DNA of 56,850 bases from Novosphingobium organovorum (GTDB lineage: Bacteria > Pseudomonadota > Alphaproteobacteria > Sphingomonadales > Sphingomonadaceae): contig NZ_JALHLF010000002.1 of NCBI RefSeq assembly GCF_022832435.1, forward strand, positions 69,256-126,105, read 5' to 3'. The position numbers and the translations under genes are program-made. The notes below the pieces were generated by a model. The model saw only the letters and a program-made list of their open reading frames with translations. It was not told the DNA's origin and made no database searches. Shown here in pieces: positions 25,032 through 35,411 of this stretch (its first letter is position 1; every line of letters starts with the position of its first letter).

Positions 25032-25352
25032 CTAGTCCGGGCGCCGGTTCGTAATCCGGATAATGTTCCTGAAGGCGACGAAAATTCCGAAGAACATCAT
25101 CCCCAACAGACCCCAGGGGCTCGTCCCTGCGAAATGGTCGATCAACCACCCGAGAAACAGGCCACCTGCAACGCCCCCCAGCAATTCCGAAAGCACGCGG
25201 TTGCCGATGCGATAGTTCTCATCGGCCTCCACAGCGGCCTTCGGCTGGCTGCGCATTTCCTCGCGCTGACGCAGGCTAGCAAGCCTTTCGTCGAGCGCAC
25301 GAACACGCGCATCCTCGCCAACAGGGCCTTGGACGGGGTCCTCATCGTTCAT
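25032..25352 (-). CDS. atpI: AtpI/AtpZ-type ATP synthase assembly protein
   Basis: A 106-residue protein with a charged N-terminal half (RVRALDERLASLRQREE) and two C-terminal helices (LGGVAGGLFLGWLIDHFAG, LLGMMFFGIFVAFRNIIRI). This is the AtpZ/AtpI layout, in which the protein aids c-ring assembly or ion supply. It is the first gene of the F0 operon, 55 bases before atpB. The frame begins at ATG 25352. Confidence 0.85.
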   Translation of the reverse strand: MNDEDPVQGPVGEDARVRALDERLASLRQREEMRSQPKAAVEADENYRIGNRVLSELLGGVAGGLFLGWLIDHFAGTSPWGLLGMMFFGIFVAFRNIIRITNRRPD

Positions 25353-25681
25353 GCCATCGGCTCCTTTTATCTCACAGGAACGTGTGACGCGTTCGACGGT
25401 TGCCCGTCCTGGGGCGCCGACCCCTTAGGGTGGGGCTTTTCCCGAGTCAACCATGGCAGAGATGCGACGGCCCCTGCCCGCCCGCCCCGCGATAGTATAA
25501 AACGCCCGAACAGCAAGTGAAGTTAGCGATACCTTTTACCACGAAGCCCCGCAAACAGGGCCAATTGCCCACAGCTTTGCGCCGAACCAAGCAAACGGGG
25601 TTCTTTCTCCATTCTGGAAAAAGAACCCCGTCTTTATACCTTAGTCGTAGGATGCCCGCGCGCGCCGCGCGAGGCTCCGGT
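25353..25681. other. Intergenic region between ydbL and atpI
   Basis: About 330 bases without a gene. It holds a hairpin (25595-25631) after ydbL. The part 25353-25510 must contain the atp operon promoter, but no convincing -35/-10 pair was picked out. Confidence 0.5.
25595..25631 (-). terminator. Terminator-like hairpin after ydbH-ynbE-ydbL
   Basis: A 16-bp stem with one wobble (25595-25610 with 25616-25631) and a 5-base loop, about 50 bases past the ydbL stop. The T-run is short, so it is a weak classic terminator. Confidence 0.6.
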
Positions 25682-26086
25682 TCAAGGGCACTTGGCGTCG
25701 CGTTCGGGAGCGCCGGCCCCGCGCGTCTTCCAGCTACCATCGAGCCCCTGGTACTTTTCGCCAGAGCTGGTCTCCAGGATCAGGCGGCAACCGGTGGTGA
25801 AGGCGTATTCGTCGATCGTGCTCGACAGACTGGCCGCCTTGGAGGTGTAGACCGCGCGGCGCTTGTTGTTGATGTCGCGCACCAGGGCCTGGATATCCGC
25901 CCCTTGCGTGCCCACCACACCCAGGTATCCGTCGCGCTTCTCGCCGACCTGACCGGCCGCCTTGGCGGCGGCATAGGCCGGATCGCGCGCCTGCGCGCCC
26001 GCCGCCACTGAAAGGCCCAGACCGCCCAGCGCTGCCACCAGAGCCAGCGCCGCCGGAGCCGCGAAAGTCTTCAAAGGGGTGCGCAT
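25682..26086 (-). CDS. ydbL: YdbL family periplasmic protein (DUF1318)
   Basis: A 134-residue secreted protein with a signal peptide (LALVAALGGLGLSVAAGAQA), then the family segment AYAAAKAAGQVGEKRDGYLG and IQALVRDINNKRRAVY. YdbL is part of the YdbH-YnbE-YdbL system of the envelope, where it modulates the YdbH-YnbE bridge. Its ATG overlaps the ynbE stop by one base (TGATG). The second half, CRLILETSSGEKYQ..DGSW, is longer than the E. coli core domain. Confidence 0.88.
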   Translation of the reverse strand: MRTPLKTFAAPAALALVAALGGLGLSVAAGAQARDPAYAAAKAAGQVGEKRDGYLGVVGTQGADIQALVRDINNKRRAVYTSKAASLSSTIDEYAFTTGCRLILETSSGEKYQGLDGSWKTRGAGAPERDAKCP

Positions 26087-26271
26087 CAGAATATCTCCGG
26101 GTTTTCCTCAATCGTGTTCGCCGCGTCCGCGTCGAGACGATAAATCACTTCCTGGCGGATGTTGATATTAAGCTCGATGACTATCGGCTTGTCCGGCGCG
26201 GTGACATTAACGCAACCAGCCAGCAGAAAAATCACGCCGCCCACGGCACCCGCCAGTCCCATGGTCCGCAT
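26086..26271 (-). CDS. ynbE: YnbE-family outer-membrane lipoprotein
   Basis: A 61-residue lipoprotein with a lipobox LLAGC; the mature part reads CVNVTAPDKPIVIELNINIR and ends VIYRLDADAANTIEENPEIF, a near-perfect match to the E. coli YnbE pattern. YnbE is the outer-membrane partner of YdbH in the intermembrane bridge. The frame extends to 26370, where an ATG overlaps the ydbH stop (ATGA), giving a 94-residue form. The 26271 start is preferred because it matches E. coli YnbE in length and puts the signal helix at the N-terminus; the longer form cannot be excluded. Confidence 0.85.
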   Translation of the reverse strand: MRTMGLAGAVGGVIFLLAGCVNVTAPDKPIVIELNINIRQEVIYRLDADAANTIEENPEIF

Positions 26272-26366
26272 CACCGACCGCTTTCCCTGCTGCTTGTCCA
26301 GCGTCCTGCTCCTTGATGAGGGGGCGCTTCTTGCAGCCTTGGGGCGTGCGGTCAATTCGAGTGTCG

Positions 26367-29300
26367 TCATGGCGTATCCTCGCTGACTGGAGGCTGAATG
26401 GAGACGGTTGGAACCGGTTCCTTGCGGATCGGCTTGCCGTTCTTGTCGACCAGACCCAGCGCGCGCGGGTCGGCAACGTAGTTCGAATCGTAGAGCGAGC
26501 GCATGTTGCCGAACAGCTGGAAGAACGGCGCCTTGATGTTGACCACGAAGCGGATCGGCAGCTTGGCCACCTGCCGGGTCAGGAAATTGCGCTTGGCCCC
26601 CTGCCCCTGGCTGACGCCCGTAAAGCGGATGCGGGTGATGATCTCGCCCGAAAGCGAGCCGTCGAGCTTGATGTCCATCGTCTTGTAGTCGACCGACTTG
26701 AGCGAATCGAAGGCAAAGTTGCCCATCGCCGACAGGTCCTTGTAAGTCAGCGCCCCGACGTAGGCGACATTACCGCCGCCGGCGCGCGCGGCGAGCTGGC
26801 CGTTCTCGATCCGCCCGCCGCTGGCATCGAAGATCAGCGGCAGCGACCCGTCGAACACGCCGCTCGCGCTCAGGTTGTTCATGTCCATGCGCTGGATCAG
26901 GCTTTGCGCGTTGAGCCCCTCGACCACCAGCGTGTAGCGGCGTGTTTCGGCCGCCCCCACGGTCATCGTCACCGGCTCGAGCCGCAAGGTGCCCTGCATG
27001 AACGGCCACTGCGCGCCGTGGACGACGAGACGGTAGCCGGGATGCAGGTCGAACGAAGCCACCCCGTCGTTGACCTCGATGCCCGGATTGATCGAGCGCA
27101 CCTTGATCGTCTGGTTGGGCGCGGTGACAAGGCCGAGCAGGTCGGTGAACGCGACTGTCCCCGAAAGCCCCTGCACCGGACCGAAAGGCGCCGCGAAGTC
27201 GAGCCCGTCGCTCGCAAAGCGGCCCGTGCTGGTGATGCCTTTCGCGTTCCAGTCGATTCGACCAGTCCCCTGGACACTGCCCTTGAGCGAGGAGACGAGG
27301 CCCATCAGCGTATCGGACAGGGCATCGGGCTGGAGCTTCTTGTCGAACACCAGACCGGGCACGGTGAGCGCGGCATGGCCGCTCGCATCGCCAAGGTGGT
27401 GGACGATGTCCGCGCGCACCACCTCACGATCCGATTTCGGCTCCCGCAGCCGCGCGGTGGCGGTGATCGTGTTGTCGGCCAGCCGCAGCTGCGCATCGCG
27501 GGCAACCAGCGGCTTGAAGCGCGCGGGCGAAACCCGGTCGCGCAAATCGAAGCGCGCCTTGTCGAGCGTCAGTGCGCCCTCGGCGAAGCGCCATTGCCCG
27601 GCGCCGCCAAAGAGATCGAGCGGCACCGCGGCGAGCGCGACATCGGCCTTCGCAAACGTTCCGTGCACGCCGCCCGCCGAATCGCCCGCGCCGATTTCGG
27701 CCGAAAGATCGCCGATGACGAAACGCGAACGCGCATCCGCCGGCCCCAGCCCCACAGTGATGGCCCGCGCGCTGAGCGATCCGGGATAGGCCAGCGAGAC
27801 CGGCCCACTGGTAAGCTGCACCGGCGTATCGCCGAGCTTGCCCGCCAGGTCGAGCGAAGCGGTCGAGGCCGCGAACCGGACGTCGCCCCCCCTGGCCTCG
27901 AAAATCGGGTGGCCGCCTGGCGGACACAGCGTCAGGCGGTCGCGTTCAAGCGAGAGATTGGCCGCCTCGAGCCGATCGAACCTCGCGGTGGTGCACCCTG
28001 GCCAGAGCGACAGCGCGCCATTGGCCGACCAGCGTCCCGCAACCGGCAGGCGCAAGTTCTCGACCGCGCCGCCCGGCAGCGCCCCGCCCATGCGCACGTC
28101 GCCCGCCAGCGCGAGGTTTCCCGCCTTATCCTGGCGCAGCACCAGTTCGGGGATCGCCAGATGGCTCTTGCCGCTCGCGTAATCGTCCATGCGCACATGG
28201 AGAGCGGTCTCGCCGTGCCCCTGCGTCTCCATCCGCCCGCTCAGCGAAGGCAGGCCAGGCCCGGCCGAGATGAAATTGGCGCTGAGCTGCGGTGGCCCCT
28301 GCACGCCTTGCGGGGCGAGAGCCTGCACCCGCGAAAATTCGACGAGACTGCGCCCGTCACGCGCGCTCAACCGGGCCTGGGGCACCACCAGCGAATCGCC
28401 GCGCGCGTTGCGCCGCGCGATCAGATGCGCGGTGAAGCGCCCCTGGTGCAGCTGACGCGCGAGATTGACGCGCAGCTTGTCGGCCAGCGCGGCAAGGAAG
28501 GTTCCCTGCGCGGCGGCCGCGCCGCGCTGGAGCGCGCGCGCGATCTCGGGGCCGGCCACCAGATCACGCCCCGACAGGTCGTTCTCGATCTCGATCGTGC
28601 GCAGCCCCTTGCCCACCCGCGCCGATCCGCTCGCATCAAGACGCGAAAGCCGCCAGGCGCGGGCGTAGGGATCGCGCAGCGAAAGGTCGTACTGCGCGTT
28701 GGCGATGCCATCGTGCACGCTGATCCGGCCCGTGCCGCCCAGCCTCGCATACCCGCCATCGGCCAGCCCGAGCGCCCTGGTGCGCAGGCCAAAGCTCGCA
28801 TCGGCGCGGTCGAACGCCGCGCCCAGCGTCAGGTCTAGCTTGGCCCCCGCGCCGGCAAGGTGGAGCTTTTGCTGCGGGCACGACAGATCGGCCAGCCGCA
28901 GCGGCCCGCTCAGCCTTGGCTTCGCCTCGGTGATCCGCACGGTGCCGTAAAGGCTCGCTCCCGAGCTGTGGCATCCGCCGTAAGAAAGCGCGCGTGCGCT
29001 GGCCCCGAGCGCGCCCCGGAAGCCGCCGCGCAAGCCCCCTTCGCCCGCCAGGCTCAGCCCGACCGGCCCGGCGTCGGTTTCGATCCGCGCCCGCCCGTCG
29101 ACGATGGCCACGTCGAGATCGGGCAGCACCGGTTCGCCGGGTTTCGCCTTACCCGAGAACAACACCTTGTCGAGATAGCCAAAGCTCGCCTTGCCCTGAC
29201 GCACACGGCCGTAAAGACGCGGTGCGACAACGGTAATGCGCCCGATGCCCGGCCAGCCAAGATAAAGCCGCGTGGCGATGCGCACCTCGCGCACGGTCAG

Positions 29301-29609
29301 GTCGGGATGCGCGGCATCGCCCACTACCAGATTGCGGAAGACCTGTTCGCCCGGACCGATTCGCACGATGTCATAGGTCGCTGGAAGGCCCAGCGCGGCG
29401 AGTTCGCTGCCGACCAGATTGTCGGCGATGTCCTCACGCTCGAACCAGACCGCCCCCAGCCCCGCCAGACTTACCCCCGCCAGGCCCAGCAGCACGGCGC
29501 GCACCCTCCGGCGTCGGCGCGGGGCACGCATTTCGCCCCGCGCCGCCTCCGGCGTCTCTTCGCCCGCATTCGCCTCAAGCTGATCTTCGTGTCGCGCCAT
29601 TCGCTCCAT
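26367..29609 (-). CDS. ydbH: YdbH family AsmA-like intermembrane bridge protein
   Basis: A 1080-residue protein with a basic N-terminus (RRRRRVRAVL), a single membrane helix (AVLLGLAGVSLAGLGAVWF) and then a very long beta-rich periplasmic domain, the AsmA-like bridge-like fold that carries phospholipids between the two membranes. The C-terminal segment (SLSGEIITRIRFTGVSQGQG, RFVVNIKAPFFQLFGNMRSL) is the YdbH family signature. It is longer than the E. coli 879-residue protein. The frame is open to 30056, but that part lies under radC; ATG 29609 or 29600 is likely. First gene of ydbH-ynbE-ydbL. Confidence 0.9.
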   Translation of the reverse strand: MERMARHEDQLEANAGEETPEAARGEMRAPRRRRRVRAVLLGLAGVSLAGLGAVWFEREDIADNLVGSELAALGLPATYDIVRIGPGEQVFRNLVVGDAAHPDLTVREVRIATRLYLGWPGIGRITVVAPRLYGRVRQGKASFGYLDKVLFSGKAKPGEPVLPDLDVAIVDGRARIETDAGPVGLSLAGEGGLRGGFRGALGASARALSYGGCHSSGASLYGTVRITEAKPRLSGPLRLADLSCPQQKLHLAGAGAKLDLTLGAAFDRADASFGLRTRALGLADGGYARLGGTGRISVHDGIANAQYDLSLRDPYARAWRLSRLDASGSARVGKGLRTIEIENDLSGRDLVAGPEIARALQRGAAAAQGTFLAALADKLRVNLARQLHQGRFTAHLIARRNARGDSLVVPQARLSARDGRSLVEFSRVQALAPQGVQGPPQLSANFISAGPGLPSLSGRMETQGHGETALHVRMDDYASGKSHLAIPELVLRQDKAGNLALAGDVRMGGALPGGAVENLRLPVAGRWSANGALSLWPGCTTARFDRLEAANLSLERDRLTLCPPGGHPIFEARGGDVRFAASTASLDLAGKLGDTPVQLTSGPVSLAYPGSLSARAITVGLGPADARSRFVIGDLSAEIGAGDSAGGVHGTFAKADVALAAVPLDLFGGAGQWRFAEGALTLDKARFDLRDRVSPARFKPLVARDAQLRLADNTITATARLREPKSDREVVRADIVHHLGDASGHAALTVPGLVFDKKLQPDALSDTLMGLVSSLKGSVQGTGRIDWNAKGITSTGRFASDGLDFAAPFGPVQGLSGTVAFTDLLGLVTAPNQTIKVRSINPGIEVNDGVASFDLHPGYRLVVHGAQWPFMQGTLRLEPVTMTVGAAETRRYTLVVEGLNAQSLIQRMDMNNLSASGVFDGSLPLIFDASGGRIENGQLAARAGGGNVAYVGALTYKDLSAMGNFAFDSLKSVDYKTMDIKLDGSLSGEIITRIRFTGVSQGQGAKRNFLTRQVAKLPIRFVVNIKAPFFQLFGNMRSLYDSNYVADPRALGLVDKNGKPIRKEPVPTVSIQPPVSEDTP

Positions 29610-29653
29610 CACTTGCGCTGCACGCGGCAGAAAGGCAATTGTTACCGGCAACA

Positions 29654-30430
29654 ATGCCTGACGATAGTCTCCTCTTCCCTGAACACCCCGACCGCGAGCC
29701 CGGTCGCGGCCAGCCGGGCGCGGCGAGCGACGAAGCGCGCGCCACCACGGCGAAGGCCGGCTCCGATCCCAGCGGGCACCGCAGCCGCTTGCGCCAGCGC
29801 CTGATCGGCGGCGGGCCGGACGCGCTGGCGGACCACGAAGTGATTGAACTGCTGTTGATGCAGGCGGTTCCCCGGCGGGACATGAAGCCGCTAGCCCGCA
29901 GCCTGTTGCAACGATTCGGCTCGCTCGCCGGCGTGCTCCAGGCCGACCCACGCACGCTCGCCGCGCATCCCGGCATGGGCGAGGCCACCGCTGCCGCGCT
30001 GCGCATCGTGACCGTCGCGGCAACCCGCCTCGCCCGCCAGAAAGTGCGCGAAGCACCGGTGATCGGCTCGTGGCAGGCGCTGATCGATTACCTGACCATC
30101 GACATGGCGCACCTCACGCTCGAACGCGTGCGGGTGCTCTATCTCAACACCAAGAACATGCTCATCCTCGACGATCTGGTCGGCGAGGGATCGATCGACG
30201 AAGCCGCGATCCATCCGCGCGAAGTGATCCGCCGCGCGCTCGACATCGGCGCCAGCGCGCTGATCCTGGTGCACAACCACCCTTCCGGCTCGCCCGAGCC
30301 AAGCCGGGCGGATATCGAGATTACCAACCGCATTTCCGAAGCCGGACGCCTGCTTGGCGTCGCGGTGCACGATCACGTGGTGATCGGCCGCGAGGGCCAC
30401 GTCTCGCTGCGCGCCAAGGGGCTGATCTAG
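29654..30430 (+). CDS. radC: RadC family JAB-domain protein
   Basis: A 258-residue protein: a helix-hairpin-helix region (LLQRFGSLAGVLQADPRTLA, GMGEATAAALRI) followed by a JAB/MPN metallo domain with HNHPSGSPEPSRAD (207-220), the metal-binding His-x-His...Asp motif. RadC is not a repair protein in the classic sense; its function is uncertain. ATG 29654 is preferred; a TTG at 29639 is possible. It is divergent from ydbH with 44 bases between starts. Confidence 0.93.
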   Translation: MPDDSLLFPEHPDREPGRGQPGAASDEARATTAKAGSDPSGHRSRLRQRLIGGGPDALADHEVIELLLMQAVPRRDMKPLARSLLQRFGSLAGVLQADPRTLAAHPGMGEATAAALRIVTVAATRLARQKVREAPVIGSWQALIDYLTIDMAHLTLERVRVLYLNTKNMLILDDLVGEGSIDEAAIHPREVIRRALDIGASALILVHNHPSGSPEPSRADIEITNRISEAGRLLGVAVHDHVVIGREGHVSLRAKGLI

Positions 30431-30784
30431 GGCGTGCCGGCTGGCCTGCGCGAATCGCCCTCACCACGACGCTTATCGCACCCGCACAACGCTCTGGCGT
30501 CTGCCCCCGCACGCCCTCCTTGCCCATAGGCACGGCAGGGTTCATGGTTCGATCGAACACCAAGACAACCAGCAATCGATTTCGCATCTGCTTTCGAGCC
30601 CACAAGTTTTTCTTGCCAGCCCCCCCGCTGCAATGAGAAAAATCGACGGCAACGAGCGGGCAGGTCCCGCTTTAAGCCCTTAATTCAACTCACTTAGTAG
30701 AAAAATAGACGTTGCGCAGTGCACAATTGGCGCTAGACCAGTCGCGCTCGCGCCCGAATTCTGGCGTTCGATATAGGGGTTCTG
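30431..30784. other. Intergenic region between radC and the SLC13 transporter
   Basis: 354 bases with no supported gene. It contains the palindrome GTTCGATCGAAC (30547-30558) and an A/T-richer tract at 30660-30720 that probably holds the transporter promoter. An AGGGG ribosome site lies at 30774-30778. Confidence 0.5.
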
Positions 30785-32581
30785 ATGATTTACGGCCTGG
30801 ATCTCGCATCGCCGCCCGTGATGGGCTTGTTGCTTGTCCTGCTATTCCTGGCTTTCGCATTTGAAATTGCCGCCCCTGAAGTCGTGGCCCTGGGCCTTGT
30901 CGCGATCCTGCTCGTCCTGGGCGTGATCGCCACCGACGACGTGCTCGCGGCGATGGGCAATCCCGCGCCCCTGACCATCGTGAGCATGTTCATCATGTCC
31001 TCCGCGCTGGTGCGCACGGGCGCGCTCGACTTTCTCTCGACGCGGATCACCGGCCTTGGCAAGAAGCGTCCACTGCTCTCGATCTGCGTCTTCCTTGGCC
31101 TGATCGCGGCTATTTCGGCGTTCACCAACAACACCCCGCTGGTGATGATGATGATCCCGGTGGGCATCACGCTCGCCCGCGAACTCGGCATGCCCGCCTC
31201 GCGCATTCTCATGCCGATCTCGTTCGCCGCGGTCCTGGGCGGGACGGTCACGCTGCTCGGCACTTCGACCAACATTCTGGTAGATGGCGTCGCGCGCCGC
31301 GCCGGACTCGCCCCCTTCGGCATCTTCGAGATCGCCCCCGTGGGCATCATCGTGGCCACCATCGGCGTGCTCTGGCTGGCGGTAAGCAACCGTCTCCTGC
31401 CCGATCGCCAGACCGTCGCCAGCCTTGGCGCGATGAGCAACAACAAGCGCTTCGTCGTCTCGATCTTCATCGAGGCGGGCTCACCCTACATCGGTCAGGC
31501 GCCCAAGACGATCGACCTGCTCTCGCGCTCCGAGCGCCGCCTGGTCGACGTGCTGCGCGGGGATCGCTCGCTGCGCCGCAACCTTGCCGAACACACGCTC
31601 GAGGAAGGCGACATCCTCGTCCTGCGCACCTCGGGAAGCGACTTGATGACGCTCAAGGAAGGGGGCCGCCTCTCGCTCGCCGCAGCGACACCGCAGGACC
31701 CGCATCTGGTCCAGCTCTCGACCCGCAACTCGATCATGGTCGAAACCCTGCTGGCGCCCGGCGCCGAAATCATCGGCCACACCCTGTTCGAACTGCGCCT
31801 GCGCCGCCGTTACGGCGTCTATCCGATCGCACTTCATCGCAAGGGAACCAACCTTGAGGACCGCTTCGAACGCGTGCCGCTCCAGGTTGGCGACACCTTG
31901 CTGATCGAAGGCGCGCCCGAGGATCTGCGACGCCTTGTCGAGGACCAGCAACTGGTCAACATCGCCGAACCCACGATGCGCGGCTTTCGCCGCAACAAGG
32001 CGTGGATCGCGGTGGCGACGATGCTCGGCGTGGTGCTGGGCGCCGCGTTCAATCTCCTGCCTCTCACCGGGCTCGCGGTGATCGGGGTGGCCATCGTGCT
32101 CGCCGCGCGCTGTGTCGAGCCCGAGGAAGCCTTCCGCGCCGTAGACTGGCGGATCATCGCGCTGATCGTTGCGATGCTCTCGATCGGCACCGCGCTCGAA
32201 CATTCGGGGCTGGTCGAGGCGATCGTCGGGCTCGCCACGCCCTGGCTTGGCACGATGGGACCAATCGCCGCGCTTGCCGCGATCTATTTCCTCAGCCTGT
32301 TCCTGACCGAACTGGTCACCAACAACGCGGTCGCCGTGGTTGTCACCCCGATCGGCATTTCGCTGGCCCAGGCGCTCCACGTCGACCCGCGCCCCTTTGC
32401 GGTCGCCGTCATGTTCGCCGCCTCGGCCAGCTTCCTTACCCCGATCGGCTACCAGACCAACACGCTGGTCTACAGCGCGGGCGGGTACAAGTTTACCGAC
32501 TTCTACAAGTTCGGCTTTCCGCTCACGATCCTGGTCGCGATCACCACGCTTGTCGTGATCCCGCTGATCTGGCCGTTCTGA
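30785..32581 (+). CDS. SLC13/DASS-type permease with two cytoplasmic RCK_C domains
   Basis: A 598-residue transporter. The two halves of the membrane domain carry the paired SNT-like motifs: AFTNNTPLVMMMIPVGITLA and GGTVTLLGTSTNILV in the first, LVTNNAVAVVVTPIGISLA and SASFLTPIGYQTNTLVYSAG in the second. Between them, about residues 210-400, are two TrkA-C-like (RCK_C) domains (LLSRSERRLVDVLRGDRSLR and PGAEIIGHTLFELRLRRRYG). This is the SLC13 family permease with RCK layout; substrates are anions such as sulfate or dicarboxylates, likely with sodium. Start ATG 30785 follows AGGGG. The substrate cannot be read from sequence. Confidence 0.9.
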   Translation: MIYGLDLASPPVMGLLLVLLFLAFAFEIAAPEVVALGLVAILLVLGVIATDDVLAAMGNPAPLTIVSMFIMSSALVRTGALDFLSTRITGLGKKRPLLSICVFLGLIAAISAFTNNTPLVMMMIPVGITLARELGMPASRILMPISFAAVLGGTVTLLGTSTNILVDGVARRAGLAPFGIFEIAPVGIIVATIGVLWLAVSNRLLPDRQTVASLGAMSNNKRFVVSIFIEAGSPYIGQAPKTIDLLSRSERRLVDVLRGDRSLRRNLAEHTLEEGDILVLRTSGSDLMTLKEGGRLSLAAATPQDPHLVQLSTRNSIMVETLLAPGAEIIGHTLFELRLRRRYGVYPIALHRKGTNLEDRFERVPLQVGDTLLIEGAPEDLRRLVEDQQLVNIAEPTMRGFRRNKAWIAVATMLGVVLGAAFNLLPLTGLAVIGVAIVLAARCVEPEEAFRAVDWRIIALIVAMLSIGTALEHSGLVEAIVGLATPWLGTMGPIAALAAIYFLSLFLTELVTNNAVAVVVTPIGISLAQALHVDPRPFAVAVMFAASASFLTPIGYQTNTLVYSAGGYKFTDFYKFGFPLTILVAITTLVVIPLIWPF

Positions 32582-32714
32582 CCCGCTTCCTGAAGCCGCC
32601 ACCGGCTTCGGGAAGCACCCCCACTTGCAAAACATGCACAGGGCGCCGCGCACCCTTGCCTTTCGCGAGAAGGAACCCTAGCGGCTGCTCGCGTCAGCCA
32701 AAGGAGTTTGCACG

Positions 32715-34028
<1,314 letters not shown>

Positions 34029-34182
34029 GCCGGGCCGCATCCGACAGATTGCGGAGCCGATTGCGGGGCGAAGGGGAGGCTGGGCCTTTCCTTGCTCCGC
34101 ATTCGGCCCTAGCATTGCCGCCAAGCCCCTCGGCCGCCGCAACAGCGCCGGACCGGTCGCCCAACGGGAAGCAGGAGCAAGC

Positions 34183-34554
34183 ATGAAAGCCGTCCGTACC
34201 CTCACCTGGATCCTGGTCACCGCCATTCTGGTGGCCTTCATCGCCATGAACTGGACCAAGGTGGCGGTTAACTTCTGGCCGCTCGACGATGGCAACTACA
34301 TCCACTTCGAATGGCCTGTCGGCTTTGTCGCCTTCTTTTTCTTCCTGCTCGGCACGGTGCCCGTGTGGCTCTATTTCCGCGCTGTGCGCTGGCGGCTCAA
34401 CCGCCGCATCACCAGCCTCGAAAATTCGCTGCGCGCCACGTCGATGAGCCCGCTCCACGATACGTCAGACGCCCCGGCCGCGCCCGCCCCTGCGGCCGCG
34501 AGCGAGCCGGTCGCAGACCCGCTGCCCCTTACCCCGGAAACCGAAAAGCCATGA
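34183..34554 (+). CDS. lapA: LapA-family membrane protein (DUF1049)
   Basis: A 123-residue protein with two helices (LTWILVTAILVAFIAMNWTK and FVAFFFFLLGTVPVWLYFR), followed by a basic coiled region (RWRLNRRITSLENSL) and a low-complexity Ala/Pro tail. This is the LapA (YciS) domain, linked to lipopolysaccharide assembly in E. coli with LapB. No lapB lies alongside. The stop overlaps the pyrF ATG (ATGA), so it is coupled to pyrF as in many alphaproteobacteria. Confidence 0.88.
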   Translation: MKAVRTLTWILVTAILVAFIAMNWTKVAVNFWPLDDGNYIHFEWPVGFVAFFFFLLGTVPVWLYFRAVRWRLNRRITSLENSLRATSMSPLHDTSDAPAAPAPAAASEPVADPLPLTPETEKP

Positions 34555-35228
34555 GCAACAACCCCGTCTATGTCGCCCTCGACGTTCCGCGTCTCGATGC
34601 CGCCGAAGCGCTGGCCAACAAGGTCAAGGGGCACGTCGGCGGGTTGAAGCTGGGGCTCGAGTTCTTCTGCGCCCACGGCCACCACGGCGTGCGCGAGCTG
34701 CAGAAGATCGGCCTGCCGATCTTCCTCGACCTCAAGCTGCACGACATTCCCAACACTGTCGCGGCCGCAATGCAGGCGATCAACACGCTCAATCCGGCCG
34801 TGGTCACGATCCACGCCGCGGGCGGGCGGGCGATGATGGAAGAGGCCAAGGCCGCCGCGGGCGAGAACACCAAGGTCGTCGCCGTGACCGTGCTGACCAG
34901 CCTCGACGATGAGGACCTTGGCGCAATCGGCATCACCGCCCCGCCGATGGAGCAGGCGCTGCGCCTTGCCGATCTGGCGCACGCAGCCGGGCTCGACGGG
35001 ATCGTCTGCTCGGGCCACGAAGTCGCCGCGATCAAACAGCAGTGGAAGGACGGCTTCTTCGTCGTGCCTGGCCTGCGCCTGCCCGACGCCAAGTATTCCG
35101 ACCAGAAGCGCATCGTCTCCCCGCGCGAGGCGCGTGACAACGGCGCCAGCCTGCTCGTCGTGGGCCGCCCGATCCGCGGCGCGGAAGACCCCCTGGCAGC
35201 GGCCAAGGCGATCGAAGCCACACTCTGA
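34551..35228 (+). CDS. pyrF: Orotidine 5'-phosphate decarboxylase
   Basis: A 225-residue TIM-barrel enzyme making UMP from OMP. The catalytic motif FLDLKLHDIPNTV has the D-x-K-x-x-D arrangement. Other signatures are VALDVPRLDAA, GGLKLGLEFF and the phosphate-binding VVGRPIRGAEDP. ATG 34551 overlaps the lapA stop by four bases. The fourth pathway-related neighbour, trpF, lies about 1.5 kb downstream. Confidence 0.97.
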   Translation: MSNNPVYVALDVPRLDAAEALANKVKGHVGGLKLGLEFFCAHGHHGVRELQKIGLPIFLDLKLHDIPNTVAAAMQAINTLNPAVVTIHAAGGRAMMEEAKAAAGENTKVVAVTVLTSLDDEDLGAIGITAPPMEQALRLADLAHAAGLDGIVCSGHEVAAIKQQWKDGFFVVPGLRLPDAKYSDQKRIVSPREARDNGASLLVVGRPIRGAEDPLAAAKAIEATL

Positions 35229-35411
35229 GCCGAACCGGCGCCGGATGGCGCCCGATAGCGAAGCGTGTGGGCCTGTGTCCCGCGCTTGCCTTCGCCTCGC
35301 TCCCTGTCTCCCCTATCTGCCTGTTTCGCCACGTTGTCATTCAGCGGGGCGAAACATGCCTCGGGCCAGACCGTTGCTCTGGTCCGACACACGGATGATG
35401 GAGTGCGACAG

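Noticed and set aside
26313..28838. An 841-codon plus-strand open frame over ydbH
   Set aside because: Antisense shadow with Arg/Gln/His-rich composition and no recognisable domain.
30766..30784. GTTC...GTTC upstream of the SLC13 gene as a LexA box
   Set aside because: The spacing is 9 bases, not the 7 needed by alphaproteobacterial LexA.
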